64,000 nt of DNA from Mucilaginibacter sp. (GCF_028288185.1 NZ_JAQBOF010000020.1:16524-80523), one strand, 5' to 3'. Counted from the stretch's first letter, positions 27,613 to 35,894 are shown. Notes: generated from the letters alone by a model not told the origin. Made by a program: numbers and translations.

Positions 27613-29805
27613 TTATAATACACATTCAAAAAGTCCTATTACTTGCAAGTACGCAAGCTCATCTTCGGATATAACTATATCTTCATATTCGGGGTTATAG
27701 GAACGGGGTTTTAATATAATTGATTCATGGTTCCATTGGTCTCCATCAACTTTTTTTGTACTTATATATTCTTTAACTGTATAGCTTGAACCAAAATCAG
27801 GATCTTGTATACTTGTAGACCCAACTAAAACAATTTTACCATTTCTGGAGCCTCCATTATCTTTTCTAAACAAACAAAGAGAACCGTTTGGAATTATTTT
27901 ATTCATTGACTCACCAACTACAGTACAAGCAAATAAATCCTCTGACGGTTTAAATCTTGCAGGCTGTTTTATCCAATCTCTATCTTCTACCGGTACATTT
28001 TGTAATTCGCTAAAATTACCCGCGGCAGCTTTTAGATTGTAAATCGGAATTGAGTTAACATGAGGTATTACATCTTCATGATTCAGATATTTAATAGTTT
28101 TGGTCGTGCTGCTTTTTTCAATATGACTAGCAAAATACTCTCTCAAATTTTTATCACAGACATATACATAAGTACCTTTAATACCCCTTAGCATTATTGT
28201 TTTATAGATATTTATTATAAAGTCTTTTAACTGAGAAGGATCGCTTATTGACTGTTTGCCGTTTTTATCAAAGTAGTTATCCTTTAAGATCACTATTTCG
28301 TTTTTCACTTTGTCATATGTGATCTCATTGCCCAGTATTATACCTGTATAATTCAAATCATAACCTTGTGTTGTATGAATACATCCAACCTCATCTAAAG
28401 CATTATCCGAATTTATAAAGTCATCCGAAACGCTATTCCATTGTAGCTTAGAGTTTTCAATTTGGATATCATAAACACTTTTATCATTTTTCGAGATCCA
28501 GGGCCAGGAATAACCCGCTATTAATCTTGACAAGCCACTTTCCGCATCCCTAAGCCTGATTTCATTGATCATCGCCACAATTGAGTCAAATAGAACAAAT
28601 TCATATTCTTTTGATTGGTATATCTTTTGAGAAACCGGTAGCTTACAATTTAATAGATTACTGATATAGTCAACATATCCATTACCACCTTTCACCCTGA
28701 ATTGAGATTTCAGAAATTCAACTTTAGTTAATGGCGATAATTTTAGTTTATCAAAATCTTCTTTTTTTACATCAGAAGGTTTAATAGATTGATTTTCATC
28801 ATAGAACAGGATCGTCTTATTTGATTGTTTAACAACCCAATCTAATTCACTGCAATTATCTTTATCCAATCCAAGCTTTTGGCAGACAACATCAAATGCA
28901 TGGAAGTACGTTCCCAAATTTATCCTTCTTCTTAATCTATGTGACTCATCAACCATCACAATATCGAATTGATTTTTCACCAACTCTGCTGGGCCTATCA
29001 CCATTCCTGCGTTTAGGCCCTTTATGTTCTTGAATACCTTTTTTAAAGTATTTCTAAAGGAAGACATTGGTACAACCAATGCCATTGTAGGGTTTGGGTA
29101 TTTTGCTTTTAAAGCTAGAATTGTTTGAATAAATTCAGTTTCATCGTCGCCAAATTCTTTGAAATTAAAGTCATCATTATTTGATTTGAATAATTTGAAT
29201 AAGAATACAGCCAGGATCGTTTTGCCTGTTCCCGCACCACCATTAACTATGACGTTTTTAATAGCAGGATCAAGTAAACTTTTGAGAATTATCATTAGCC
29301 CATCGCGTTGTTCGATGGTCAAGCTTTTATATGGCGAGTATTTAAATAGATCTGAATTATCTATATGTTCAATAGAGTGTTTAGCTATCCCTTCGGATGT
29401 TAATTTATCCCAAATCGATTTAAAAATATCCCAATAGACTTCTTTCTTTTGGTAATAGTTGTGGTTAGCCAAACCTATATTTCCGTTCATCAATTTATAT
29501 TGACCATCGCCGGAAATATATTTTATCAAATTTGATTCAATATCTAGTGTGGCAGATTTATTGAACTTTTCGCTAGAAATTAAATGAACAGTAGATAATG
29601 TGCTTTTGGAATTGCTTTTTAGGTGTGCGCTCATTCTGGCATATGTATCTGTCGTTTCGCCAACATATGCTTCCTTTATAGCGCCATCACTTAAAATATA
29701 TACAATTGGCCATAAGTCTTTTGCATGATGAGAATTTTGGAAATCATTAAACAAGTTGGAGTTAAAATCATACCTTCTTATTTCAAAGGGATTAGTTAAT
29801 ATCAT
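27613..29805 (-). CDS. GIY-YIG nuclease - DUF2075 P-loop helicase-like - LexA/S24 fusion protein
   Basis: Three regions are visible in 730 residues. (1) About 34-100: GIY-YIG fold, IVYILSDG then AYVGETTDTYARMSAH (R57, H61) and a candidate catalytic E90. (2) About 160-560: DUF2075 (COG3410) ATPase with Walker A NGGAGTGKT ending at residue 196, Walker B DIVMVDESHRLRRR (286-287 DE), FYDENQS, SQFR and the late CIHTTQGYDLNYTG helicase-like motif. (3) About 588-690: S24/LexA-like domain with a cleavage-type KAAAG|NF site (A595-G596), GESM (S633) and YTVKEY (K678), spaced as in LexA. GIY-YIG plus DUF2075 is a known architecture; the self-cleavage domain is the unusual addition. No HTH is seen. The ATG overlaps the MazG-like stop (ATGA), implying coupled translation. 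Defence or DNA-damage function is inferred from architecture. Confidence 0.85.
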   Translation of the reverse strand: MILTNPFEIRRYDFNSNLFNDFQNSHHAKDLWPIVYILSDGAIKEAYVGETTDTYARMSAHLKSNSKSTLSTVHLISSEKFNKSATLDIESNLIKYISGDGQYKLMNGNIGLANHNYYQKKEVYWDIFKSIWDKLTSEGIAKHSIEHIDNSDLFKYSPYKSLTIEQRDGLMIILKSLLDPAIKNVIVNGGAGTGKTILAVFLFKLFKSNNDDFNFKEFGDDETEFIQTILALKAKYPNPTMALVVPMSSFRNTLKKVFKNIKGLNAGMVIGPAELVKNQFDIVMVDESHRLRRRINLGTYFHAFDVVCQKLGLDKDNCSELDWVVKQSNKTILFYDENQSIKPSDVKKEDFDKLKLSPLTKVEFLKSQFRVKGGNGYVDYISNLLNCKLPVSQKIYQSKEYEFVLFDSIVAMINEIRLRDAESGLSRLIAGYSWPWISKNDKSVYDIQIENSKLQWNSVSDDFINSDNALDEVGCIHTTQGYDLNYTGIILGNEITYDKVKNEIVILKDNYFDKNGKQSISDPSQLKDFIINIYKTIMLRGIKGTYVYVCDKNLREYFASHIEKSSTTKTIKYLNHEDVIPHVNSIPIYNLKAAAGNFSELQNVPVEDRDWIKQPARFKPSEDLFACTVVGESMNKIIPNGSLCLFRKDNGGSRNGKIVLVGSTSIQDPDFGSSYTVKEYISTKKVDGDQWNHESIILKPRSYNPEYEDIVISEDELAYLQVIGLFECVL

Positions 29806-30131
29806 AACTCGTTATATTTTTTTGCCGTTCCTTTAGCTTTTTCTACAGGATATTTTTCAGCATTTTTTTTGATTTTATTAGTCACAATTTCATTGATATC
29901 GAAATTGTATTTTTCCGCTAGGAGTAATGCATAGCCAATTACATCAGCTAATTCATCTTTTACTTTTTCTACATTTGCTTCGTTGGCATTTTTCCATAAA
30001 AACAATTCATTAAGCTCAGATGCTTCAATTGATAGAGCCAATGCAAGGTCTTTAGCGTTATGAAATTGAGCCCACTCCCGCTCTTCTCTAAACTTTGTTA
30101 ATTCCTCAATTAGTTTGTTCCAATCTTGCAT
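29802..30131 (-). CDS. MazG-like nucleotide pyrophosphohydrolase
   Basis: The 109-residue all-alpha protein has the two-part metal site of the MazG/dCTPase (RS21-C6-like) superfamily: E36-x-x-E39 in SIEASELNELFLW and E60-x-x-D63 in VKDELADVIGYALLLAEKY. Such enzymes hydrolyse NTPs or dNTPs to NMP and pyrophosphate; small single-domain forms prefer dCTP or modified nucleotides. It is the first gene of a two-gene operon, overlapping the GIY-YIG-DUF2075-S24 gene by four bases, so it probably acts in the same pathway, perhaps by nucleotide depletion or sanitation. Confidence 0.88.
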   Translation of the reverse strand: MQDWNKLIEELTKFREEREWAQFHNAKDLALALSIEASELNELFLWKNANEANVEKVKDELADVIGYALLLAEKYNFDINEIVTNKIKKNAEKYPVEKAKGTAKKYNEL

Positions 30132-30207
30132 TATGGTAGCTTTATATAACTTGAAAAGTATTTACTAAAGTATAACTATTTTTGGGTAAATAAAAAGCCT
30201 ATGTGTT

Positions 30208-30340
30208 CCCCAAGCTGGCGCAAGTATGTCGGGTAAGCCTGTGCGAAAAGGCTACTTGTGCCTACAACCAAGCAAATAGGTAAAACGGCACAAGTAGCTG
30301 GCCCGCTTGCCACCGCTACATACTTGCGCCAGCGTTGGGG
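30208..30340. repeat. ~133-base nested hairpin element
   Basis: Outer arms 30208-30229 (CCCCAAGCTGGCGCAAGTATGT) and 30318-30340 are near-perfect complements; inner arms 30250-30262 (GGCTACTTGTGCC) and about 30287-30299 also pair. The compact nested fold just upstream of the MazG-like gene could be a repeat element or a structured RNA. Confidence 0.75.
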
Positions 30341-30414
30341 ATTGCTTCCGTTACAGCAATGACGCGCGGTGAGTGGTCGGACGGTTATTGTGCTTGTTGC
30401 AGGTGTTATGCACC

Positions 30415-30445
30415 CCGGAGACGCGAAGCTTCGCGTCTCTACAAA
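30415..30445. repeat. GAGACGCGAAG palindrome
   Basis: GAGACGCGAAGCTTCGCGTCTC is a perfect 22-base palindrome flanked by GG and TAC; it is related to the arms at 8384-8452. Confidence 0.6.
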
Positions 30446-30448
30446 AAA

Positions 30449-30490
30449 TCATTGTAATCCTCAAATCAAATAAATCAGCGGTTCAGACAA
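30449..30490 (+). repeat. Dispersed repeat AATCCTCAAATC...TCAGCGGTTCAGACAA
   Basis: This segment matches 62586-62627 in order and orientation (GTAATCCTxAAATC, AATCAGCGxTTCAGACAA). The pattern is a commonly seen Bacteroidota intergenic repeat. Confidence 0.6.
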
Positions 30491-30499
30491 AAGGCCCAT

Positions 30500-30598
30500 G
30501 CGCATCAGCCGCGTTAGCGATGGTAGCGGATACCGGCCCCGCGCCTAAGGCCTGTAGCCGTATGAGCGTACAGCGCGGGCCGCAGGCAACGCCCTTAT
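30500..30598 (-). repeat. Dispersed repeat copy C (inverted relative to copy B)
   Basis: Its reverse complement reads GGGCGTTGCCTGCGGCCCGCG, then CTGTACGCTCATACGG and TACAGGCCTTAGGCG, CCGGTATCCGC and CCATCGCTAACGC, matching 27421-27515 over about 95 bases. Copies B and C thus bracket the two-gene module 27613-30131 in inverted orientation. Confidence 0.85.
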
Positions 30599-30604
30599 TA
30601 CAAA

Positions 30605-30646
30605 TACCGGCATGTTGGTTTTGTTGGTAATAACACCAACAAAGGT
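30605..30646. repeat. TTGTTGGT-ACCAACAA palindrome
   Basis: TTGTTGGT (30621-30628) and ACCAACAA (30635-30642) flank AATAAC. The same palindrome occurs at 59736-59759, with a similar upstream stretch (TTACAAA then TA(C/T)CGG), and a variant at 59641-59664. Confidence 0.65.
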
Positions 30647-30969
30647 GGGTATGAGGGTGTAATGGCAATACCGCTACAGGCGGGTAAATGCGGGTATATA
30701 CGTGTTATACTCGACAAAACACACCCTTCCGCCTCATCTGGCGCGCATGCAGCGGTGGCCTGAAGGCAATGTACCCGTCTGTAAATTCAGGACGGGTCAT
30801 CAGTAAAAGTGTACCAAACTGTATCATGAAACCGGACTAATAAAATTAGATTATTGATTACCAGGCACATGCAAAAACAGGTGTACCAAAGTGTATCACC
30901 GGGACACATTCACTGTGGTACACTTAACAACAAAGGCCACAGGTATACCCCATGGCCTTTTAAAACGTA
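30647..30969. other. Non-coding repeat-rich gap upstream of osmC region
   Basis: No gene is supported here. Two direct repeats GTGTACCAAA(C/G)TGTATCA lie near 30807 and 30880, with an inverted GTGGTACACTT near 30913. They look like degraded palindromic elements. Confidence 0.5.
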
Positions 30970-31055
30970 TTGTCATCTCGAGCATAACGAGAGATCTATA
31001 CATTGTCAATTAGCGCGTGTATAGATTTCTCGCTAGCGCTCGAAATGACAGGGTG
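30970..31055. repeat. Diverged GTCATxxCGAG-family palindrome
   Basis: TTGTCATCTCGAGCATAACG and AGATCTATACA pair with TGTATAGATTTCTCG and GCGCTCGAAATGACA. The element is homologous in design to 2712-2811 and lies just past the osmC stop. Confidence 0.65.
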
Positions 31056-31069
31056 GTTATGTGTTGTTG

Positions 31070-31489
31070 TTATTGGTAAGTCACATTAAGCGTAATAGGC
31101 ACATTCAACGCCTTGCTGATGATGCAGTTGGCTTTGGCGCCTTCGGCTATCTCTTTAAATTTAGCTTCGTCTACCCCCGCAATGGCAGCGCCTTTAAGCT
31201 CCAAATGTATGCCTACAATGGTTAAGGCCTGCATATCCAGGTCCAGGATGGCATCGGTATTCAGGTCGCCCGGCGTAAACCCAGCCTGCGACAGGGCCGC
31301 GCCAACAGCCATGGTAAAGCAGCCTGCATGAGCGGCGGCAATCAACTCTTCGGGGTTGGTGCCAATGCCATCGGCAAAGCGGGTTTTAAATGAGTATTGG
31401 GTATTGTTAAGTATAGTGCTCTGGGTGGTGATCTCTCCCTTACCATCCATTAAAGTGCCGGCCCAATGGGCATGTGCGGTGCGTTTCAT
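31070..31489 (-). CDS. OsmC-family peroxiredoxin-like protein
   Basis: OsmC/Ohr-family proteins reduce organic hydroperoxides using two cysteines. The 139-residue protein matches the OsmC branch: N-terminal RTAHAHWAGTLMDGKGEI, GTNPEELIAAAHAGCFTMA with C57, and KANCIISKALN with C122. Both catalytic Cys are present, so activity is plausible. It lies downstream of an OYE-family reductase on the same strand, separated by a word-type inverted repeat; shared redox-stress function is possible but not shown. Confidence 0.92.
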   Translation of the reverse strand: MKRTAHAHWAGTLMDGKGEITTQSTILNNTQYSFKTRFADGIGTNPEELIAAAHAGCFTMAVGAALSQAGFTPGDLNTDAILDLDMQALTIVGIHLELKGAAIAGVDEAKFKEIAEGAKANCIISKALNVPITLNVTYQ

Positions 31490-31527
31490 GTTAGTTTATG
31501 GTTTAATTGTTATATATGTAAAGATAG

Positions 31528-31604
31528 TGATTTGAGTTATGAGTTGGGAGTTTTGAGTGGTGAGTTTGTGTTTTCCTACTCACTACTCATAACTCACCAC
31601 TTAG
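31528..31604. repeat. Word-type inverted repeat between osmC and the OYE gene
   Basis: GAGTTATGAGTTGGGAGTTT and GAGTGGTGAGT on the left pair with ACTCACTACTCATAACTCACC on the right, giving a long imperfect hairpin. The right arm overlaps the 3' end of the reductase gene. Confidence 0.7.
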
Positions 31605-32658
31605 CTCGCTCGTATTGTACCGGCCATTGTACTTCGTGATGCCCCAACTGGTGCGCGGCACGTAGCGGGAAATGCGGGTCGCGCAGCAACTCTCGCGCTA
31701 TGAACACCATATCGGCCTGCCCGGTTTGGATGATGTCATCGGCCTGTTTAGGTTCGGTGATTAGTCCAACGGCGCCGGTCAGTATGCCGGTGGTGCGCAC
31801 AGCCTCGGCAAACTGCACCTGGTAGCCGGGTTTCAAAGGTATCTTAGCCATCACGTTCCCACCCGATGAGCAGTCTATCAGATCGACACCCATATCCTTC
31901 AATATTTTTGCTAACGCGATGGAATCTTCGATAGTCCAACCGCCTTCGGTCCAATCACTCGCCGAGATCCGCACGAACAGCGGATTGCCAACAGGCCAAA
32001 TCTCTTGTACGGCCTCCACCACTTCCAGCAGCAAACGGATCCGGTTATCAAATGATCCGCCATACTCATCCGTACGCTTATTACTTAGCGGCGAGTAGAA
32101 CTCGTGCAGCAAATAGCCATGCGCGGCATGGATCTCTATCACCTTAAACCCAGCGGCAATAGCGCGGATTGTGGCAGCTTTAAAGTCGGCCTTAACCTTT
32201 TCTATGCCGGCTTTGTCCAGTTCCTGCGGAGCTTCTTCGGTATCCGCAAAAGGCACCGGGCTTGGGCCAACAGCTTTCCACCCATTCGGCTGATTGGACG
32301 GGATCTGCGCGTTGCCGTTCCATGGTAACTCATGGCTAGCCTTACGACCCGCGTGGGCCAGTTGGGTGCCAGCTATAGCGCCGTGCTGGTGGATGAAGTC
32401 GTTAATTTCCTTTAGCTTGGCAATGTGCTCGTCTTTGTAAATGCCCAGGTCGCCATAGCTTATACGCCCCTCGGGCGATACGGCAATAGCCTCCGTAATC
32501 ACCAACGATGCCCCTCCTACCGCCCTGCTGCCCAAATGGACTAGGTGCCAGTTGCTGGCGAAACCGTCCTCGCTGCTATACTCGCACATCGGCGATACAG
32601 CTATGCGGTTCTTAAATTCAATATCTTTTATTTTTAATGGGGAGAACAGGTGTGGCAT
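31594..32658 (-). CDS. namA: NADPH dehydrogenase, OYE (YqjM-like) family
   Basis: The 354-residue FMN-dependent TIM barrel belongs to the thermophilic-like/YqjM branch of Old Yellow Enzymes: KNRIAVSPMCEYSSEDG with C25 (the redox-tuning Cys of YqjM), QLAHAGRKAS, IEIHAAHGYLLHEF with the substrate-binding His pair, and the C-terminal phosphate site GLITEPKQADDIIQTGQADMV. These enzymes reduce activated C=C bonds of enones and nitro compounds; the physiological substrate is unknown. The symbol follows the closest named homologue. Confidence 0.85.
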   Translation of the reverse strand: MPHLFSPLKIKDIEFKNRIAVSPMCEYSSEDGFASNWHLVHLGSRAVGGASLVITEAIAVSPEGRISYGDLGIYKDEHIAKLKEINDFIHQHGAIAGTQLAHAGRKASHELPWNGNAQIPSNQPNGWKAVGPSPVPFADTEEAPQELDKAGIEKVKADFKAATIRAIAAGFKVIEIHAAHGYLLHEFYSPLSNKRTDEYGGSFDNRIRLLLEVVEAVQEIWPVGNPLFVRISASDWTEGGWTIEDSIALAKILKDMGVDLIDCSSGGNVMAKIPLKPGYQVQFAEAVRTTGILTGAVGLITEPKQADDIIQTGQADMVFIARELLRDPHFPLRAAHQLGHHEVQWPVQYERAKW

Positions 32659-32738
32659 GTCTATATTTTTTCAGCAAATATGGAGACTAACATTTATAGC
32701 CATCTCACGGTTTTGTAAAATACCGGTGTTTATGGTGT

Positions 32739-33104
32739 TTAATCGATCTTTTCTTCGCGTTTTACCAGCAACACTTCGTCATTTTCGAGCGGTAAGTAGC
32801 CAAATTCGTAACAAAAGTGGTAGGTCTTGCCGTTTTGGGTATCGTACTTATTGGTGAGGTATTTAAAATTAAAACCCTTGGCGGCCATCTTTGCAGTGGT
32901 GGTTTTGGTCTTGCCGGTGGGGTTCATTTCTTCCAATATCCTGCGGTTACGCTTTAGGATGTTGTTGATATTGCGCACCATATTATAGCTATCACTATTC
33001 AATTGGTTATTATAGTTATTGCGGCAAAGGTCGTTACAAAACTTTTTATCGGCACGGCCGTGGATGGGTGTACCACAGTCAAGACATGTTTTTGGAGATT
33101 CCAT
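32739..33104 (-). CDS. Small zinc-ribbon protein of unknown function
   Basis: ATG 33104 is chosen; an upstream in-frame ATG at 33149 would add 15 residues. The first 30 residues hold a Cys4-type ribbon (KTCLDCGTPIHGRADKKFCNDLCRNNY), like the DUF2116 or FCS zinc ribbons. The rest is basic and helical (NINNILKRNRRILEEM) followed by a short beta-rich tail. A nucleic-acid-binding role is a guess. It is divergent from ssb with about 150 bases between starts, a suggestive but unproven pairing. Confidence 0.7.
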   Translation of the reverse strand: MESPKTCLDCGTPIHGRADKKFCNDLCRNNYNNQLNSDSYNMVRNINNILKRNRRILEEMNPTGKTKTTTAKMAAKGFNFKYLTNKYDTQNGKTYHFCYEFGYLPLENDEVLLVKREEKID

Positions 33105-33254
33105 AAAGCTAAGGTACTCAATATTATATTCGTTTGCAAACGGTTGCAAATGGATATTGTCGACTATAAACGTTTATTAACCGACTAATTTTTGATGACT
33201 ACTGCACCTTTGTACTGTCAATTAAAACAAGTAGAAATATTAAACGTAAAAATC

Positions 33255-33593
33255 ATGAACTCATTAAAAAACAGCGTACGCCTTGTAGGTAACTTGGGCA
33301 TGGACCCGGAAGTAAAAATTTTTGACACTAATAAAAAGTTGGCTAAGCTATCATTAGCCACAAGCGAGAGTTATAAAAATGACAAAGGCGAAAAAATAAC
33401 AGACACCCAATGGCACAATTTAGTAATATGGGGTGCCCAAGCTAAAATAGCCGAAGACATCCTTAAAAAAGGTGATGAAATTATTATTGAGGGCAAGATA
33501 AACAACCGTAGCTACATAGATAAAGACGGTAATAAAAAATACACTTCAGAAATTGTGGTGAACGAGTTTTTGAAAGTGAGCAGCAAGAATTAG
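33255..33593 (+). CDS. ssb: Single-stranded DNA-binding protein (short form)
   Basis: This OB-fold SSB of 112 residues begins MNSLKNSVRLVGNLGMDPEVK and continues KLAKLSLATSESYKN, QWHNLVIWGAQAKIAEDIL and EGKINNRSY, the standard family pattern. ATG 33255 is chosen over an upstream in-frame ATG at 33192. The acidic C-terminal DDxPF tail that recruits partners is absent: the protein ends KVSSKN. This makes it a short paralogue rather than the likely replicative SSB. Confidence 0.92.
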   Translation: MNSLKNSVRLVGNLGMDPEVKIFDTNKKLAKLSLATSESYKNDKGEKITDTQWHNLVIWGAQAKIAEDILKKGDEIIIEGKINNRSYIDKDGNKKYTSEIVVNEFLKVSSKN

Positions 33594-33639
33594 CCTGTAA
33601 TTTTGATATTAAATCCTAAACCTTATCATTATATTTGTT

Positions 33640-33927
33640 ATGTACTTAGAAGCAAAAGAAACCGCCCGGCTATATCAGTTGTTATCTGATAAATTAGGTA
33701 ACGATACTACCGAGGCTATGTTTAAATACATTGATAATAAAACAGAACGATCTGTGGAAGCAACTATCCAGACATTGGCTACTAAAGATGATCTTGCTAA
33801 GGTTAAATACGACTTGAGTAAAGAAATGGGTGAGTTTAAAGCCGATTCTCTAAAATGGATGTTTATCTTTTGGGCGGGTCAGGCTGCTACTACTCTGGGC
33901 ATTATCATGTTATTTTTGAGGAAATAA
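33640..33927 (+). CDS. Small coiled-coil, C-terminally membrane-anchored protein
   Basis: The 95-residue protein has helical N-terminal sequence (TARLYQLLSDKLGNDTTEAMF), a coiled-coil-like stretch (LATKDDLAKVKYDLSKEMGEFKAD) and one C-terminal transmembrane helix (WMFIFWAGQAATTLGIIMLFL). The pattern resembles DUF1640/CCDC90-type proteins. It sits 46 bases after ssb and may be co-transcribed. No function can be assigned. Confidence 0.6.
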   Translation: MYLEAKETARLYQLLSDKLGNDTTEAMFKYIDNKTERSVEATIQTLATKDDLAKVKYDLSKEMGEFKADSLKWMFIFWAGQAATTLGIIMLFLRK

Positions 33928-33998
33928 ACTACAATACAAGGCATTAAACCCATAACAAAGTGTCCACTTTACTTAGTGGACGTACACTTGATATTAAA

Positions 33999-34030
33999 CC
34001 TAACGCATCAATTATATTGATGCGTTTTTT
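33999..34030. terminator. Bidirectional terminator
   Basis: AACGCATCAA-TTATA-TTGATGCGTT is followed by TTTTTA on the plus strand. It sits between the coiled-coil gene (+) and the SDR stop (-). Confidence 0.8.
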
Positions 34031-34733
34031 ATGGCGTACTCACCGCCACCGGCAATATCTTTCCGTTAAAAAACTTATGACCGGTTAGGGCAAAATCAGC
34101 AATGTATTTACCCATCTCAAAAGCCATTACGGGCGATTGATAGCCAGGAAAAGCCTTCTCCAGCATTTCAGTTTGGGCAGAGCCTAAGGCAAGACAATTA
34201 ACTTTTATCCCTTGTTCTGCAAACTCTTGTGCCAGGCACTCGGTAAGGGTGTGTAAGGCTGCCTTACTTGCAGAGTAAGCTGCTAGTCCCGGAAACTTAA
34301 CGCTGCCTTGGTAGCCACCCATGCTGCCAATGTTTACGATGTGTGATCCCGCAGGCATAAATTTTTGCAGGCTCTGAATGATGCGTACATGCCCTATAAA
34401 ATTACTTTGCAGCATTTCAACAAAGTCTGTTTCTAACAACTCGGCAAATGGCTTGTTTATTAACACACCGGCATTGTTTATCAATATGTCTATCTGCCCA
34501 TCAAAATTACTGGTGATAAACTGTTGCAGACCGTCATAATCATCATGCACAATATCAAATGTTATGGGGTATAACGTACCATCCGGATTTAGCCCGGCGC
34601 ATATTTCGGCAAGGCGCGTTAGTTTGTCTTGCGACCGTGCTAAGGCAATCACCTTATGCTTACCCGATAAGATCAACTCTACTACCGCCTCAAATCCTAC
34701 CCCGCTGCTGGCTCCTGTTACAACAATATTCAT
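34029..34733 (-). CDS. SDR-family oxidoreductase
   Basis: A short-chain dehydrogenase/reductase of 234 residues. It shows the Rossmann glycine motif TGASSGVG (6-13), NNAG at the end of beta-4, a catalytic Ser in the MGGYQGS region, and the YSASK catalytic Tyr/Lys motif in AAYSASKAALHTL. It matches classical SDRs with NAD(P)H, but the substrate cannot be inferred. The next minus-strand gene upstream encodes a flippase-like membrane protein 18 bases away, suggesting co-transcription. Confidence 0.9.
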   Translation of the reverse strand: MNIVVTGASSGVGFEAVVELILSGKHKVIALARSQDKLTRLAEICAGLNPDGTLYPITFDIVHDDYDGLQQFITSNFDGQIDILINNAGVLINKPFAELLETDFVEMLQSNFIGHVRIIQSLQKFMPAGSHIVNIGSMGGYQGSVKFPGLAAYSASKAALHTLTECLAQEFAEQGIKVNCLALGSAQTEMLEKAFPGYQSPVMAFEMGKYIADFALTGHKFFNGKILPVAVSTP

Positions 34734-34751
34734 TAGCTAATTGATATTAAA

Positions 34752-35729
34752 TTATGCTGATTGATTTTCTTCTTCGATAACTATATCACCTTTAGGCAAA
34801 CCTTCTTCGAGACGGCTTGGCCTCAACACATAATAGGCACCCAGCAAAGCCACTAAAAGCGATATGATATAAAATGATCCCGGCAGGAAAACCGCCAGGG
34901 TATTATCCATCGGGAAAACTTTGGTCAACTGGGTAAAAACGGTTTCACGAATACCTGCTCCGCCCACGCTGATAGGTATAATCGTAGCTAACGCCGATAT
35001 TAAAAACGATAATAAATAGGGTGAAAATTTACTATGAAAATCTTGCCCCAATAATATAAATACGATCGCCAAAACCTGTAAACCTTGTACCACAACGGCT
35101 TTTGCATGCCCGGCGAAAAAGTAATGCGTGTACTCTCTAAAAAACTTATAGGCTACAAAATAATATATGGCCGATGCGACTGCGAAAATCCCTAACGGGA
35201 TACCGATATGAATATCGATCTGAGGTATTAAAAATATCAACACAACGGTTATTAAACCGATGGCCCATAACCCGCTCAGTCTATCAAACATTATGGCCCA
35301 AAAAACCTTTTTACCTGGCAACTTATAATTTTTATTCAGCATCCATATTTTATAGCCATCGCCACCTATGCCGCCCGGTAACAGGAAGTTATAGAACAGT
35401 CCCACCATATATAAACGGAAATTAAAACGCGGATCAAGCTTTAAATTGATGGATTTAAAGAAACTCATTAACCGCCATGACGAAACAATTATCGACAGAA
35501 AAAAACATATCAGCGCGGCTAACATCCACCAGTAATTAGCGTGTAATAACCTGTATTTTACATCTTTAAACGGCACGTGCCTGAAAACAAAGTATAGCAG
35601 AACAGATGTTACTGCAAATTTTAAAAGTGTTTTGGCGATATTCCAAAAAGTGCCTTTCCAGTTTTTCGGGTGGATTTCTTCCTCTACCTCGTCTATGATA
35701 CTTTTGTCTACTTCTGTCATTGGGCGCAA
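34752..35729 (-). CDS. Flippase-like (LPG synthase TM domain, UPF0104) membrane protein
   Basis: The 325-residue protein has about eight transmembrane helices and the AglD/MprF-N-like UPF0104 pattern: RHVPFKDVKYRLLHANYWW near the start, FYNFLLPGGIGGDGYKIWML and ISVGGAGIRETVFTQL. Such domains flip lipid-linked molecules or form the membrane part of lysyl-PG synthases; no catalytic transferase domain is attached. It lies upstream of and close to the SDR gene. Confidence 0.85.
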   Translation of the reverse strand: MRPMTEVDKSIIDEVEEEIHPKNWKGTFWNIAKTLLKFAVTSVLLYFVFRHVPFKDVKYRLLHANYWWMLAALICFFLSIIVSSWRLMSFFKSINLKLDPRFNFRLYMVGLFYNFLLPGGIGGDGYKIWMLNKNYKLPGKKVFWAIMFDRLSGLWAIGLITVVLIFLIPQIDIHIGIPLGIFAVASAIYYFVAYKFFREYTHYFFAGHAKAVVVQGLQVLAIVFILLGQDFHSKFSPYLLSFLISALATIIPISVGGAGIRETVFTQLTKVFPMDNTLAVFLPGSFYIISLLVALLGAYYVLRPSRLEEGLPKGDIVIEEENQSA

Positions 35730-35744
35730 AGGTAGTAATTTAGA

Positions 35745-35888
35745 GATTAGTGGTTGAAGATTAAAGATTAGTGATTGGTTAATTAATGTTAATTACTATG
35801 CTACAATTATATTGTTACAAGAAATATTGGTCATACGTGACATAACCAACACCAACTAATCTTTAATCTTTAATCAACTAATCTTAAA
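35745..35888. repeat. Word-type inverted repeat in a divergent gap
   Basis: AGATTAGTGGTTGAAGATTAAAG with ATTAGTGATTGG on the left pairs with CCAACTAATCTTTAATC and TTAATCAACTAATCTT on the right. This long imperfect palindrome fills most of the gap between the divergent flippase and aguB genes. Confidence 0.7.
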
Positions 35889-35894
35889 AAAACC

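Noticed and set aside
30373..30668. Overlapping 85- and 61-residue frames on both strands
   Set aside because: Both lie in repeats (a GAGACGC palindrome and copy C of the dispersed repeat) and have no protein-like pattern.
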